DNA of 5,178 nucleotides from Candidatus Sericytochromatia bacterium (GTDB lineage Bacteria; Cyanobacteriota; Sericytochromatia; JACMPN01). Positions 1 to 5,178 of this stretch are shown in pieces. The notes under the pieces are model-generated. The model saw nothing but the letters and a program-made list of their open reading frames with translations. It ran no database searches and was not told the DNA's origin. The stretch lies in NCBI GenBank assembly GCA_014377495.1, contig JACMPN010000526.1, positions 1 to 5,178 on the forward strand, read 5' to 3'. Position 1 is the stretch's first letter, and each line of letters starts with the position of its first letter. Made by a program: the position numbers and the translations under genes.

Positions 1-1
1 C

Positions 2-55
2 TTGGATCGAGTGGAAAACCTCTTGAATCGTGCGGTGGCAGGCGGCCCCGGTTAA
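2..55 (+). CDS. Possible C-terminal end of an upstream gene (partial, runs off the left edge)
   Basis: An open frame enters from the left edge and stops at TAA (53-55). It gives LDRVENLLNRAVAGGPG, which reads like an amphipathic helix followed by a short Gly/Pro tail, a common kind of protein C-terminus. Only 17 codons are visible, so an open frame here carries almost no statistical weight. No family can be named. A competing minus-strand frame is open from 112 to the left edge but has no ATG, GTG or TTG in the window. The plus-strand reading is preferred weakly because it would make the gene co-directional with nrdJ and needs no unusual start. Confidence 0.3.
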   Translation: MDRVENLLNRAVAGGPG

Positions 56-344
56 GGCCAGGTTATATAGATCAAGCCCTGTCCAGTCCTTGAGTAGCGC
101 GCTTACTCGGTCTCAACCCTCAGACCAGAAACCTCTGTGAAAGGGGCAGGGGGTGCATGACCCGGTATCACGGGATAATGGGTGCGTACGTGGTGCTGCG
201 ACTCGCTCTGGGCTCGGGTCTGGGCAAGGACGAAAGGCTGATAATCGGATGGCTAAAGGCACGAAAGCAATTTCGATGAAATCCTGTTGCTGAGCGGGGC
301 GGGCATGGCTTATGATTGTCCTGCCCCTAGGGTCAGAGAGGCAT
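56..344. other. Intergenic region with no supported gene
   Basis: About 290 bases upstream of the nrdJ control region hold no convincing gene. The minus-strand open frame across 113-427 has biased, low-complexity-looking composition, no recognisable motif, and covers the NrdR box and promoter. Visible structure is limited to an imperfect palindrome around GCGCGC (92-108), a direct repeat of GGGTGC (151-156 and 180-185), a direct repeat of TCTGGGC (207-213 and 219-225), and two adjacent hairpins at 267-290 and 296-327. I looked for the cobalamin riboswitch core, RNase P RNA, tmRNA and SRP RNA signatures and did not find them. Confidence 0.5.
296..327 (+). other. GC-rich hairpin upstream of the nrdJ promoter
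   Basis: GGGGCGGGCA (296-305) pairs with TGTCCTGCCCC (317-327), with one G-T wobble and one bulged base, around an 11-base loop. A smaller hairpin precedes it: GCA plus ATTTC pair with GAAAT plus TGC across 267-290. No T-run follows, so this is not a standard intrinsic terminator. It lies just upstream of the candidate promoter, so it is more likely the 3' end of an upstream transcript or a DNA-level structure than part of the nrdJ leader. The role is unknown. Confidence 0.35.
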
Positions 345-373
345 TTGCGCCCAAGGCCGACGCTACATCTAGT
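345..373 (+). promoter_or_regulatory. Candidate sigma-70-type promoter for nrdJ
   Basis: TTGCGC (345-350) matches the -35 consensus at four of six positions. After a 17-base spacer, TCTAGT (368-373) matches the -10 consensus at four of six. The putative -10 lies inside the NrdR box, as expected for a repressor that blocks RNA polymerase. The leader would be about 80 bases. The individual hexamers are weak, so the call rests mainly on the spacing and on coincidence with the operator. Confidence 0.4.
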
Positions 374-375
374 GT
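360..375 (+). promoter_or_regulatory. NrdR box (operator) upstream of nrdJ
   Basis: ACGCTACATCTAGTGT agrees with the NrdR box (as recalled, ACAC-T-A-T-A-T-C-T-T-GTGT) at 13 of 16 positions. Extended by one base each side (359-376), it is an 18-base palindrome with mismatches only at three symmetric position pairs. NrdR is the zinc-ribbon/ATP-cone repressor of ribonucleotide reductase genes, and a match directly upstream of nrdJ is strong contextual support. Known operators are usually two boxes about three helical turns apart. I checked roughly 21 and 31-32 bases either side and saw no second good match. Confidence 0.8.
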
Positions 376-447
376 CGGTAAATGTTCGATAACTCACGGA
401 CTCCGCATTGCCGAAACCCTCACGCAACCAACCTCATCCACAGTGAT

Positions 448-452
448 AGGAG
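448..452 (+). promoter_or_regulatory. Shine-Dalgarno site that fixes the nrdJ start
   Basis: AGGAG lies nine bases before the GTG at 462. An ATG at 455 is closer but is out of frame and leads to a stop within a few codons. In the nrdJ frame there is a TAG at 447-449, so translation cannot begin further upstream. Confidence 0.8.
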
Positions 453-461
453 CCATGGTCG

Positions 462-2705
462 GTGGAACACTTCTCGACACTACTTAAAAAGCCCATCGCC
501 CTGACCGACAACGGACGTCGCGTCCTGGAGAAGCGGTATCTGGTCAAAGGCGACGACGGGCAAGTCATCGAAACGCCTGAGGAGATGTTCCTGCGGGTCG
601 CCAAAACCGTGGCCGGCGCCGAGGCTGCCTTCGGCAAAACCACTGAGGAGATCGACGAACTCACCGGCCGGTTCTACTTGCTGATGGCCGACCTCAAGTT
701 CATGCCGAACAGCCCGACCCTGATGAATGCCGGTCGGCCGCTGGGCATGCTGAGCGCCTGTTTCGTTCTGCCCGTGCCCGACGACATGGCTGGCATCTTC
801 GAGACGATGAAGCACGCCGCCATGGTCCAGAAGGCGGGCGGCGGCACGGGGTTCTCCTTTAGCCGGTTGCGGCCTGCGGGTGACGTCGTCAGGTCCACCA
901 TGGGCGTCAGCTCCGGTCCCGTCAGCTTCATGGAAGCCTTCAACGGCGCCACCGAAGTGATCAAGCAGGGCTCCACCCGCCGCGGCGCCAACATGGGCAT
1001 CCTGCGTGTCGATCATCCGGACATCGAGACGTTCATCGCCTGCAAGGACGACATCACCAAGATCACCAACTTCAACATCTCCGTCGCCCTGACGGAAGCC
1101 TTCATGGATGCCGTGGAAAAGGATGCCGAATACGACATCATCAACCCCCGTGACGGACAACCGGTCCGCAAGGAACGGGCCCGCAAGATTTTCGAGAAGA
1201 TCTACAACCACGCCTGGCAGACGGGCGAGCCGGGAATCGTCTTCATCGACCGGATCAATAACGACCACCCGGTCAAGGGTCAGGCGATCGAAAGCACGAA
1301 CCCCTGCGGCGAACAGCCCCTGGCGCCCTATGAGAGCTGCAATCTCGGCTCCGTCAACGTAGCCAAGCACCTGAACGCCGCCAAGAACGACTTCGACTGG
1401 TCGGATCTGGAGCAGACGGTCCGTCTGACCACCCGCTTCCTCGACGACATCATCGAGGCCAACACCTACCCGATCCCCGAGATCACCCGGGAGACCAAAG
1501 CCAACCGGCGCATCGGTTTGGGCGTGATGGGCTGGGCGGATGCGATCATCGAGCTGGGCGTGCCGTACAACAGCAAAGAGGGTGTGGCCCTCGGCAAAAA
1601 GCTGATGAAGTTCATCGACGAGACGGCCAACCAGGAGAGCATCACGCTCGGCCAGGACCGGGGCAGCTTCCCGAACTTCGAGCGCAGCACCTGGAAGGAC
1701 CAGGGCCGTCCGGCGATGCGCAATGTCACCGTGACGACCATCGCCCCGACGGGCACGATCTCGATCATCGCCGGTTGCTCCGGCGGCATCGAGCCCCTGT
1801 TTGCCGTCAGCTTCAAGCGCTTCCAGGCGAACATGCACATGATCGACGTCAATCCCGCCTTCGAGAAGGTCGCCAAGGAAAAGGGCTTTTACAGCGAGTC
1901 GCTGATGGCCGAGATCGCAGCCACGGGCTCGGTGGCTCACGTGGCGGACGTCCCCGACGAGGTCAAGCAGGTCTTCGTGACCAGCCATGACATCTCGCCG
2001 GAGTGGCATGTGCGCATGCAGGCGGCTTTCCAGGAGCACACCCAGTCGGCCGTCTCCAAGACGATCAACATGTCTTACGAGGCGACGCCGGAAGACGTGC
2101 GTGAAACCTACTGGTTGGCCTACAAGCTGAACTGCAAGGGCATCACCGTCTACCGGGACGGCTCCCGCACCGACCAAGTCCTGTCGACCGGCAACACGGG
2201 GACGTCCAGCCAGACGGCTCCGGTGGCGGTCGTCCCGGCCGTGGTCAAGGTCCGAAACCGGCCGAAGATGCTGCAGGGCTACACCTACTCCTGGCAGGTC
2301 GGCGACGAGCGGGTGTATATCACCGTCAACACGGACGATCAGGGTGTCCGCGAAGTCTTCATCAACGCCGGCAAGTGTGGTTCTGACGTGTTCAGCCTCT
2401 GCGAGGCCCTCGGCATCCTCATCTCGGGGATGCTCAAGGAAGGCATGGGCACCCGGCTGATCAAGGAGAAGCTGCGGGGGATCAAGGCGTCGACGACGCT
2501 GAACGAGGGGGGCTTCATCCACTCGATCCCTGACGCGATCGCCGTGTCGATCCAGATGGTCGAAGAGGGCGTCTCCAGCCTGACCGATCTGGGCAAGGGC
2601 CTGAAGCTGATCGCCGGACCGGCCTGCCCCGAGTGCAGGGGGGCGCTCTCCATGGAACAGGGCTGCATGTCCTGCAATAGTTGCGGCTACAGCAAATGCA
2701 GCTAG
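462..2705 (+). CDS. nrdJ: Adenosylcobalamin-dependent (class II) ribonucleoside-diphosphate reductase
   Basis: This complete 747-residue cytoplasmic enzyme reduces ribonucleotides to deoxyribonucleotides using a thiyl radical generated from adenosylcobalamin, so it needs no oxygen and no NrdB subunit. Visible motifs are GGGTGFSFSRLRP (126-138), the active-site segment NPCGE (280-284) with the presumed thiyl Cys282 and Glu284, the presumed redox pair Cys100 and Cys293, and the phosphate-binding PTGTIS (429-434). The 11-residue gap between Cys282 and Cys293 matches Thermotoga NrdJ. A TSCPD domain (about 600-705) follows. The Cys-rich tail has Cys722, 725, 735, 738, 741 and 746 and probably shuttles reducing equivalents from thioredoxin or glutaredoxin. 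No N-terminal ATP-cone is seen, so dATP inhibition of overall activity is unlikely. The GTG start has a good ribosome site, and an in-frame TAG excludes upstream starts. An NrdR box lies upstream and a terminator downstream. Confidence 0.97.
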   Translation: MEHFSTLLKKPIALTDNGRRVLEKRYLVKGDDGQVIETPEEMFLRVAKTVAGAEAAFGKTTEEIDELTGRFYLLMADLKFMPNSPTLMNAGRPLGMLSACFVLPVPDDMAGIFETMKHAAMVQKAGGGTGFSFSRLRPAGDVVRSTMGVSSGPVSFMEAFNGATEVIKQGSTRRGANMGILRVDHPDIETFIACKDDITKITNFNISVALTEAFMDAVEKDAEYDIINPRDGQPVRKERARKIFEKIYNHAWQTGEPGIVFIDRINNDHPVKGQAIESTNPCGEQPLAPYESCNLGSVNVAKHLNAAKNDFDWSDLEQTVRLTTRFLDDIIEANTYPIPEITRETKANRRIGLGVMGWADAIIELGVPYNSKEGVALGKKLMKFIDETANQESITLGQDRGSFPNFERSTWKDQGRPAMRNVTVTTIAPTGTISIIAGCSGGIEPLFAVSFKRFQANMHMIDVNPAFEKVAKEKGFYSESLMAEIAATGSVAHVADVPDEVKQVFVTSHDISPEWHVRMQAAFQEHTQSAVSKTINMSYEATPEDVRETYWLAYKLNCKGITVYRDGSRTDQVLSTGNTGTSSQTAPVAVVPAVVKVRNRPKMLQGYTYSWQVGDERVYITVNTDDQGVREVFINAGKCGSDVFSLCEALGILISGMLKEGMGTRLIKEKLRGIKASTTLNEGGFIHSIPDAIAVSIQMVEEGVSSLTDLGKGLKLIAGPACPECRGALSMEQGCMSCNSCGYSKCS

Positions 2706-2854
2706 GGCATTTGTTGCAGTAGGGCCATGGCGGGCGCTTTCGGCTCGGAACCTGCTCAGCTTCCAGTAGGACGGGATCGCAGCACCCGAACCGAAATCAC
2801 CTCGCCCTGACCCCACTGGAACAAACGCCCCGTTTATCTATCGCTACCAGTTTC
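2706..2854 (+). other. nrdJ 3' untranslated region
   Basis: About 150 bases separate the nrdJ stop from its terminator. No convincing gene is seen. A 27-codon frame from ATG 2727 to TGA 2810 exists, but it has only a weak, too-close ribosome site and no recognisable product. Confidence 0.5.
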
Positions 2855-2888
2855 AAAGGCCGGGAACCAGATGGCTCCCGGCCTTTTT
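2855..2888 (+). terminator. Rho-independent terminator of nrdJ
   Basis: AAAGGCCGGGAACC (2855-2868) pairs with GGCTCCCGGCCTTT (2873-2886) around the tetraloop AGAT. One A-C mismatch interrupts a 14-position stem. The 3' arm runs into five consecutive Ts (2884-2888). This is a strong intrinsic terminator and separates nrdJ transcription from the next gene. The A-rich 5' arm could allow weak activity in the reverse direction, but no gene converges on it here. Confidence 0.92.
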
Positions 2889-2941
2889 GTGGCTCATACT
2901 GGACGAGCATGGTGGTTCGGACAGACGGGCCTACGATGCCG

Positions 2942-2947
2942 AAGGAG
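2942..2947 (+). promoter_or_regulatory. Shine-Dalgarno site for the TPR-like gene
   Basis: AAGGAG sits seven bases before GTG 2955 and is the strongest ribosome site near this gene. It favours GTG 2955 over ATG 2988, which has only AGGA at 2977-2980. It also argues against the in-frame ATG at 2871, which falls inside the terminator hairpin. Confidence 0.7.
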
Positions 2948-2954
2948 CCACAAC

Positions 2955-3455
2955 GTGACTGAGAACGTGCCTGAGCAGGACCCGACAATGGAACGGATCA
3001 CGGCAGCGATCTCCCTGCTGCAAAGCGGCGATCGGGATGGTGCCCGAAGTGCGTTCACCGACATCTGGGTGGAGATTGCCAAAGACGGCGATCCGTTTCA
3101 CCGCTGCACGCTGGCCCACTATATGGCGGATGCGCAGGATGATCACCAGGCCGAGTTGATGTGGGACATCCGGGCGTTGGCGGCAGCAGACTCGCTGACC
3201 GATGACCGGGTCAAAGCACATCATGCGTCGCTGCAGCTCAAGGCCTTTTATCCGTCGCTGCACCTGAACCTGGCCGCCGACTATCGCAAGCTGGGGGATC
3301 AGCCCAACGCCCGGGCCCACATCGTGCTCGCCAGGCAATGCGTCGAGACATTGCCGGACGATGGGTACGGCAACCTGATCCGTGGGGGGATCGATCGTTT
3401 GAACGATCAGCTAGACGCATACCCCGACTCCCCTGACGACAGCGCACACGCCTGA
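2955..3455 (+). CDS. TPR-like conserved protein of unknown function
   Basis: This encodes a 166-residue, soluble, mostly helical protein with no signal peptide or membrane segment. The pattern resembles tetratricopeptide-type helical pairs: residues 13-42 (ERITAAISLLQSGDRDGARS and on), 50-78, 98-113 and 117-133. Distinctive segments are DPFHRCTLAHYMAD (46-59), FYPSLHLNLAADYRKLG (98-114) and LPDDGYG (133-139). From memory these match a small family common in Streptomyces and other actinobacteria and usually annotated only as tetratricopeptide repeat protein; no biochemical role is known to me. Such proteins generally mediate protein-protein contacts. The first 11 residues may not be native, because many relatives would begin near Met12 (ATG 2988). 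The gene follows the nrdJ terminator by 66 bases, so it needs its own promoter or read-through; no convincing promoter is visible. It converges with the flagellar-type gene. Confidence 0.85.
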   Translation: MTENVPEQDPTMERITAAISLLQSGDRDGARSAFTDIWVEIAKDGDPFHRCTLAHYMADAQDDHQAELMWDIRALAAADSLTDDRVKAHHASLQLKAFYPSLHLNLAADYRKLGDQPNARAHIVLARQCVETLPDDGYGNLIRGGIDRLNDQLDAYPDSPDDSAHA

Positions 3456-3456
3456 C

Positions 3457-3473
3457 TCCCCATCAAAGGGGGA
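3457..3473. terminator. Weak hairpin between convergent genes
   Basis: TCCCC (3457-3461) pairs with GGGGA (3469-3473) around a seven-base loop, within the 47-base gap between two convergent stop codons. Neither strand has a T-run after the stem, so termination by this hairpin is doubtful. It is listed because convergent genes often share a terminator and this is the only candidate. Confidence 0.25.
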
Positions 3474-3502
3474 ACAGCGGGATGCCAGGCGGGCCGGTGG
3501 CG

Positions 3503-4312
3503 CTAACGGACCAAGTTCAGGATGGCGTCGGTATTCGTCTGGCTGATCTGCAGTACTTTGGTCAGCGCCGAAAACAGTTTCTGGGCCAAGCTCAATTCGG
3601 GTACCGACTGGGTCATGGAGGCGTTCGACGCTTCCAGGCTCTTGCTGAGGACTGCGGCATCGTCAGAGGTGCCGACTTTCACTTGACTGCCCGGCGGCAA
3701 CTCATAGACCGTCGAACCATACCGACTGAAGCGCAGGTCGGGTTTGTTTTGGACGATGATCAGGCCCGCTCCGCCATAAAGGATGAGATCCGACAGTCGG
3801 GTCACGGCGGGAAATGGGGCACCGGCCGGCGGCACCGGTGCAGTCGCACCCGGTTGGTCGACGTCATTCCAGATCAGGGCGACAAAGCTCGGCGGGTTCG
3901 TCCCGACGAATGGGTCGAACAGGTATAGCCCATCGTTGGTACACAGAAACCCCTTGGCATCCGTATGAAACTCACCGTCACGCGAGAAGTGGTCGTTCCC
4001 TGAATAGGTCAGGGAATTGAGCAGGAAGAACCCCTCGCCTTTGATCGCCAGATGCGTCGATGACGAACTGTTGACGATCGCACCCTGAGAAAAATCAATG
4101 ACGGTGTTGGAGGTGATCAGGCCGGGTTCGGCGTACTGCAGCGGCACACTGACCGAGTTGCCGCCCCGGCTGATGTTGACGTTCGACCCGCCAAACTTCA
4201 ACCGGCTAGACTTGTACGCCGTGCGCACGCCGCCGTTGATGTTGGCATTGATCACGTCAATCCAAGCATCGACGGCCTGCAGTGACTTGATGGTGGTTAG
4301 TTCGTTAGCCAA
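3503..4312 (-). CDS. Divergent flagellar rod/hook-family protein (FlgG/FlgF/FlgE type)
   Basis: This 269-residue protein has the architecture of axial flagellar proteins, which are exported by the flagellar type III apparatus. Near the N-terminus, WIDVINANINGG (17-28) then AYKSSRLKF (32-40) corresponds to the rod-domain motif (LDVI-NNIAN--T-GYK). The middle has DFSQGAI (73-79), HLAIKGEGFFLL (87-98) and FSRDGEFHTDAKGFL (109-123), matching the DFSQG / LAI-G-GFF / RDG-F--D--G-L pattern. The C-terminus has LEASNASMTQSVPELSLAQK (226-245), matching the conserved LE-SN----E---I-AQ helix. Residues 149-170 form a Pro/Ala-rich insertion. The TTG start at 4312 is preceded by GAGG at five bases and gives the usual spacing before the rod motif; ATG 4354 (283 residues) and TTG 4417 (304 residues) are in frame but lack a good ribosome site. 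Divergence prevents choosing FlgG, FlgF or FlgE. No other flagellar gene is visible. Confidence 0.8.
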   Translation of the reverse strand: MANELTTIKSLQAVDAWIDVINANINGGVRTAYKSSRLKFGGSNVNISRGGNSVSVPLQYAEPGLITSNTVIDFSQGAIVNSSSSTHLAIKGEGFFLLNSLTYSGNDHFSRDGEFHTDAKGFLCTNDGLYLFDPFVGTNPPSFVALIWNDVDQPGATAPVPPAGAPFPAVTRLSDLILYGGAGLIIVQNKPDLRFSRYGSTVYELPPGSQVKVGTSDDAAVLSKSLEASNASMTQSVPELSLAQKLFSALTKVLQISQTNTDAILNLVR

Positions 4313-4342
4313 CAGTCCCTCGCATCGCAGTACATTGCTTGA

Positions 4343-4370
4343 AGTGTACAACATATTGCAATAATTGAAA
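4343..4370 (-). promoter_or_regulatory. Candidate promoter of the flagellar-type gene, with palindromes
   Basis: Reading the minus strand, TTTCAA (4370-4365) and TACACT (4348-4343) are spaced by 16 bases. The -10 matches at four of six positions and the -35 is weak. The stretch is clearly AT-richer than its surroundings. The spacer holds a perfect 10-base palindrome TATTGCAATA (4354-4363). A second inverted repeat, GTACA (4330-4334) with TGTAC (4345-4349), overlaps the -10 and the probable transcription start. A start near 4336 would place GAGG and TTG 4312 in a short leader, and would put ATG 4354 inside the promoter. Confidence 0.4.
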
Positions 4371-4437
4371 CGCTGTAATGCACGAACTGAGCTGGTTCTG
4401 CGGACATTTTTGGGCAAACCTCTGTCTGGGACAGGCG

Positions 4438-4458
4438 AAAAGGCCTAGAGATGGCCCT
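4438..4458 (-). terminator. Weak terminator-like hairpin downstream of the lipoprotein gene
   Basis: On the minus strand AGGGCC (4458-4453) pairs with GGCCTT (4445-4440) with one G-T wobble around a seven-base loop, and the run of Ts continues to 4438. The stem is short and the T-run is only four long, so it is a marginal intrinsic terminator about 100 bases after the lipoprotein stop. Confidence 0.3.
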
Positions 4459-4482
4459 AGCGATGCAGCACTGCCGGTATGC

Positions 4483-4518
4483 CGCCATCCAAGCGTGGCG
4501 CTTCCGCCCTTGGAGGCG
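4483..4518. repeat. Compound imperfect inverted repeat (hairpin)
   Basis: CGCCATCCAAG (4483-4493) pairs with CTTGGAGGCG (4509-4518) with one bulged base. Inside, GGCG (4497-4500) pairs with CGCC (4505-4508) around CTTC. The whole forms about 14 base pairs. No T-run follows on either strand. It lies 37 bases beyond the lipoprotein stop codon, so it may protect or end that mRNA. Confidence 0.55.
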
Positions 4519-4555
4519 AGTTGCCACACGGGCTTGCCGAGAGGCACCGTCGGGA

Positions 4556-5170
4556 CTAACTGATCTGGATATCCATCGTCTGTCCCAAGGCATTCCAGGC
4601 CCGTAGGAAGTAGTGCCCTGACGCAGGAATCTCCACCGTCCCCGAGAAAACCAAGGGTCTGCCTGCTTCACCGGAATAATAGCCAAGCACTCTGATGATC
4701 GTGCCGACATCGTCTACGAGTAAGACGCCAAACTCGGGACCGATGCCGCTGACACTATAGGAATGGCTACCACTCGCCAGCGTGACGGGAATTTCGGCCG
4801 GTTGGTCAGGCTGTGAGAGCGGTACCTGGGGGACCGAGACTGCTCCCGACGTTGCAACGGTCACCGGGACTGGTACCCGTACCGGTGCTAAGGTCCCTGC
4901 CGTAACAACCGCCGAACCTGGCGGTTTTGTGGAGGTCGAGCCGGGCGTTTGGGTCTCGGTCGAACCGGCCGGTTGCGCCGTGGTCGGGGAGTCCCTCGCC
5001 GGGCCTTGCTGCGACGATCCTATGCCCGGCGTCCCGGTTTGAAGGCGTGTGATCCCATTGACCGTCACAGGCAGGGCGCCTCCCTGGATTTGTACATTGG
5101 CAGAGCAACCGAACACGGATGTCAAACCGACACCGAGCATGACGAGACGCACCGTCTGGGCTATCTTCAA
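4556..5170 (-). CDS. Putative lipoprotein with a Pro/Thr/Ser-rich linker and a C-terminal beta-rich domain
   Basis: This encodes a 204-residue exported protein of unknown function. Residues 1-21 form a lipoprotein signal peptide: Lys2 and Arg8, a hydrophobic core VMLGVGLTSVF, then the lipobox VFGC with Cys22 as the predicted lipidated residue. Residues about 42-125 are a low-complexity linker rich in Thr, Pro, Ser, Gly and Val, typical of a flexible surface tether. Residues about 126-204 look like a compact beta-sandwich, with alternating hydrophobic strands and the segment IPASGHYFLRAWNALG (181-196). This resembles pre-peptidase C-terminal-type domains, but that is inference only. The start used is TTG 5170; GTG 5152 would still leave a workable signal peptide, and the true start could lie just beyond the right edge because the frame is open there. 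It is upstream of, and co-directional with, the flagellar-type gene, separated by 243 bases. Confidence 0.75.
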   Translation of the reverse strand: MKIAQTVRLVMLGVGLTSVFGCSANVQIQGGALPVTVNGITRLQTGTPGIGSSQQGPARDSPTTAQPAGSTETQTPGSTSTKPPGSAVVTAGTLAPVRVPVPVTVATSGAVSVPQVPLSQPDQPAEIPVTLASGSHSYSVSGIGPEFGVLLVDDVGTIIRVLGYYSGEAGRPLVFSGTVEIPASGHYFLRAWNALGQTMDIQIS

Positions 5171-5178
5171 ATGTCCCA

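Noticed and set aside
60..75. A second NrdR-like site around TTATATAG
   Set aside because: Only the central AT core resembles the motif; the conserved outer C and G positions are missing, and it lies about 300 bases from the good box.
113..427. A 104-codon minus-strand frame upstream of nrdJ
   Set aside because: It covers the NrdR box and candidate promoter, its product shows no family features, and no supporting ribosome site is evident.
1..461. Cobalamin riboswitch upstream of a B12-dependent enzyme
   Set aside because: Expected in principle, but neither strand shows the B12-box core or the surrounding GGTG/GGGAA pattern. A CCTGCCACCG on the minus strand at the left edge resembles only a fragment and points away from nrdJ.
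2727..2810. A 27-codon frame in the nrdJ 3' untranslated region
   Set aside because: The ribosome site is weak and too close, and the product has no recognisable feature.
480..2816. A 778-codon open frame antisense to nrdJ
   Set aside because: It mirrors the nrdJ codons, has Asp/Arg/His/Val-rich composition and no recognisable motif, while the plus strand has a full set of NrdJ catalytic motifs. Long antisense frames are common opposite GC-rich genes.
2871..2954. N-terminal extension of the TPR-like protein from ATG 2871
   Set aside because: The ATG lies inside the nrdJ terminator hairpin, the 28 added residues are not conserved-looking, and GTG 2955 has a strong AAGGAG site.
3482..3928. 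A 148-codon plus-strand frame antisense to the flagellar-type gene
   Set aside because: It is the shadow of a minus-strand gene with clear family motifs, and its own product is Arg/Gly/Asp-rich without motifs.
4297..4710. Minus-strand frames of 137 and 80 codons between and over the lipoprotein and flagellar-type genes
   Set aside because: They overlap the lipoprotein coding end in another frame, cross the hairpins and promoter, and show no domain or signal.

Overview
This is a GC-rich (roughly 60% by eye) bacterial chromosomal segment with four well-supported protein genes, a possible gene tail at the left edge, and several regulatory signals. The taxon cannot be fixed from the sequence. 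A cobalamin-dependent ribonucleotide reductase, a flagellar rod/hook-type protein, a lipoprotein and frequent GTG/TTG starts suggest a free-living, possibly flagellated bacterium. Nothing looks phage-like, plasmid-like or CRISPR-like.

Layout. Bases 1-55 may hold the last codons of a rightward gene. Bases 56-461 are intergenic. They contain two candidate hairpins, an excellent NrdR-box palindrome (360-375) that overlaps a candidate promoter, and a strong Shine-Dalgarno site. Bases 462-2705 encode a complete class II (B12-dependent) ribonucleotide reductase, nrdJ. It is followed by a leader-like gap and a textbook intrinsic terminator (2855-2888), so nrdJ appears monocistronic. Bases 2955-3455 encode a 166-residue helical, TPR-like conserved protein of unknown function.

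The right half is on the minus strand and converges on the TPR-like gene. The protein at 3503-4312 is a divergent flagellar rod/hook-family protein (FlgG/FlgF/FlgE type). A small AT-rich promoter region with palindromes lies in front of it. Upstream of that, 4556-5170 encodes a lipoprotein with a Pro/Thr/Ser-rich linker and a C-terminal beta-rich domain. The 243-base gap between these two genes carries a compound hairpin and a weak terminator-like hairpin.

Functionally, nrdJ supplies deoxynucleotides without oxygen or an NrdB partner and is probably repressed by NrdR when dNTP/ATP levels are high. The flagellar-type protein and the lipoprotein are exported or surface-associated and may be related, but nothing else from a flagellar operon is present. 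No undescribed system is evident. The most useful second looks are the solitary NrdR operator and the orphan, divergent flagellar protein.
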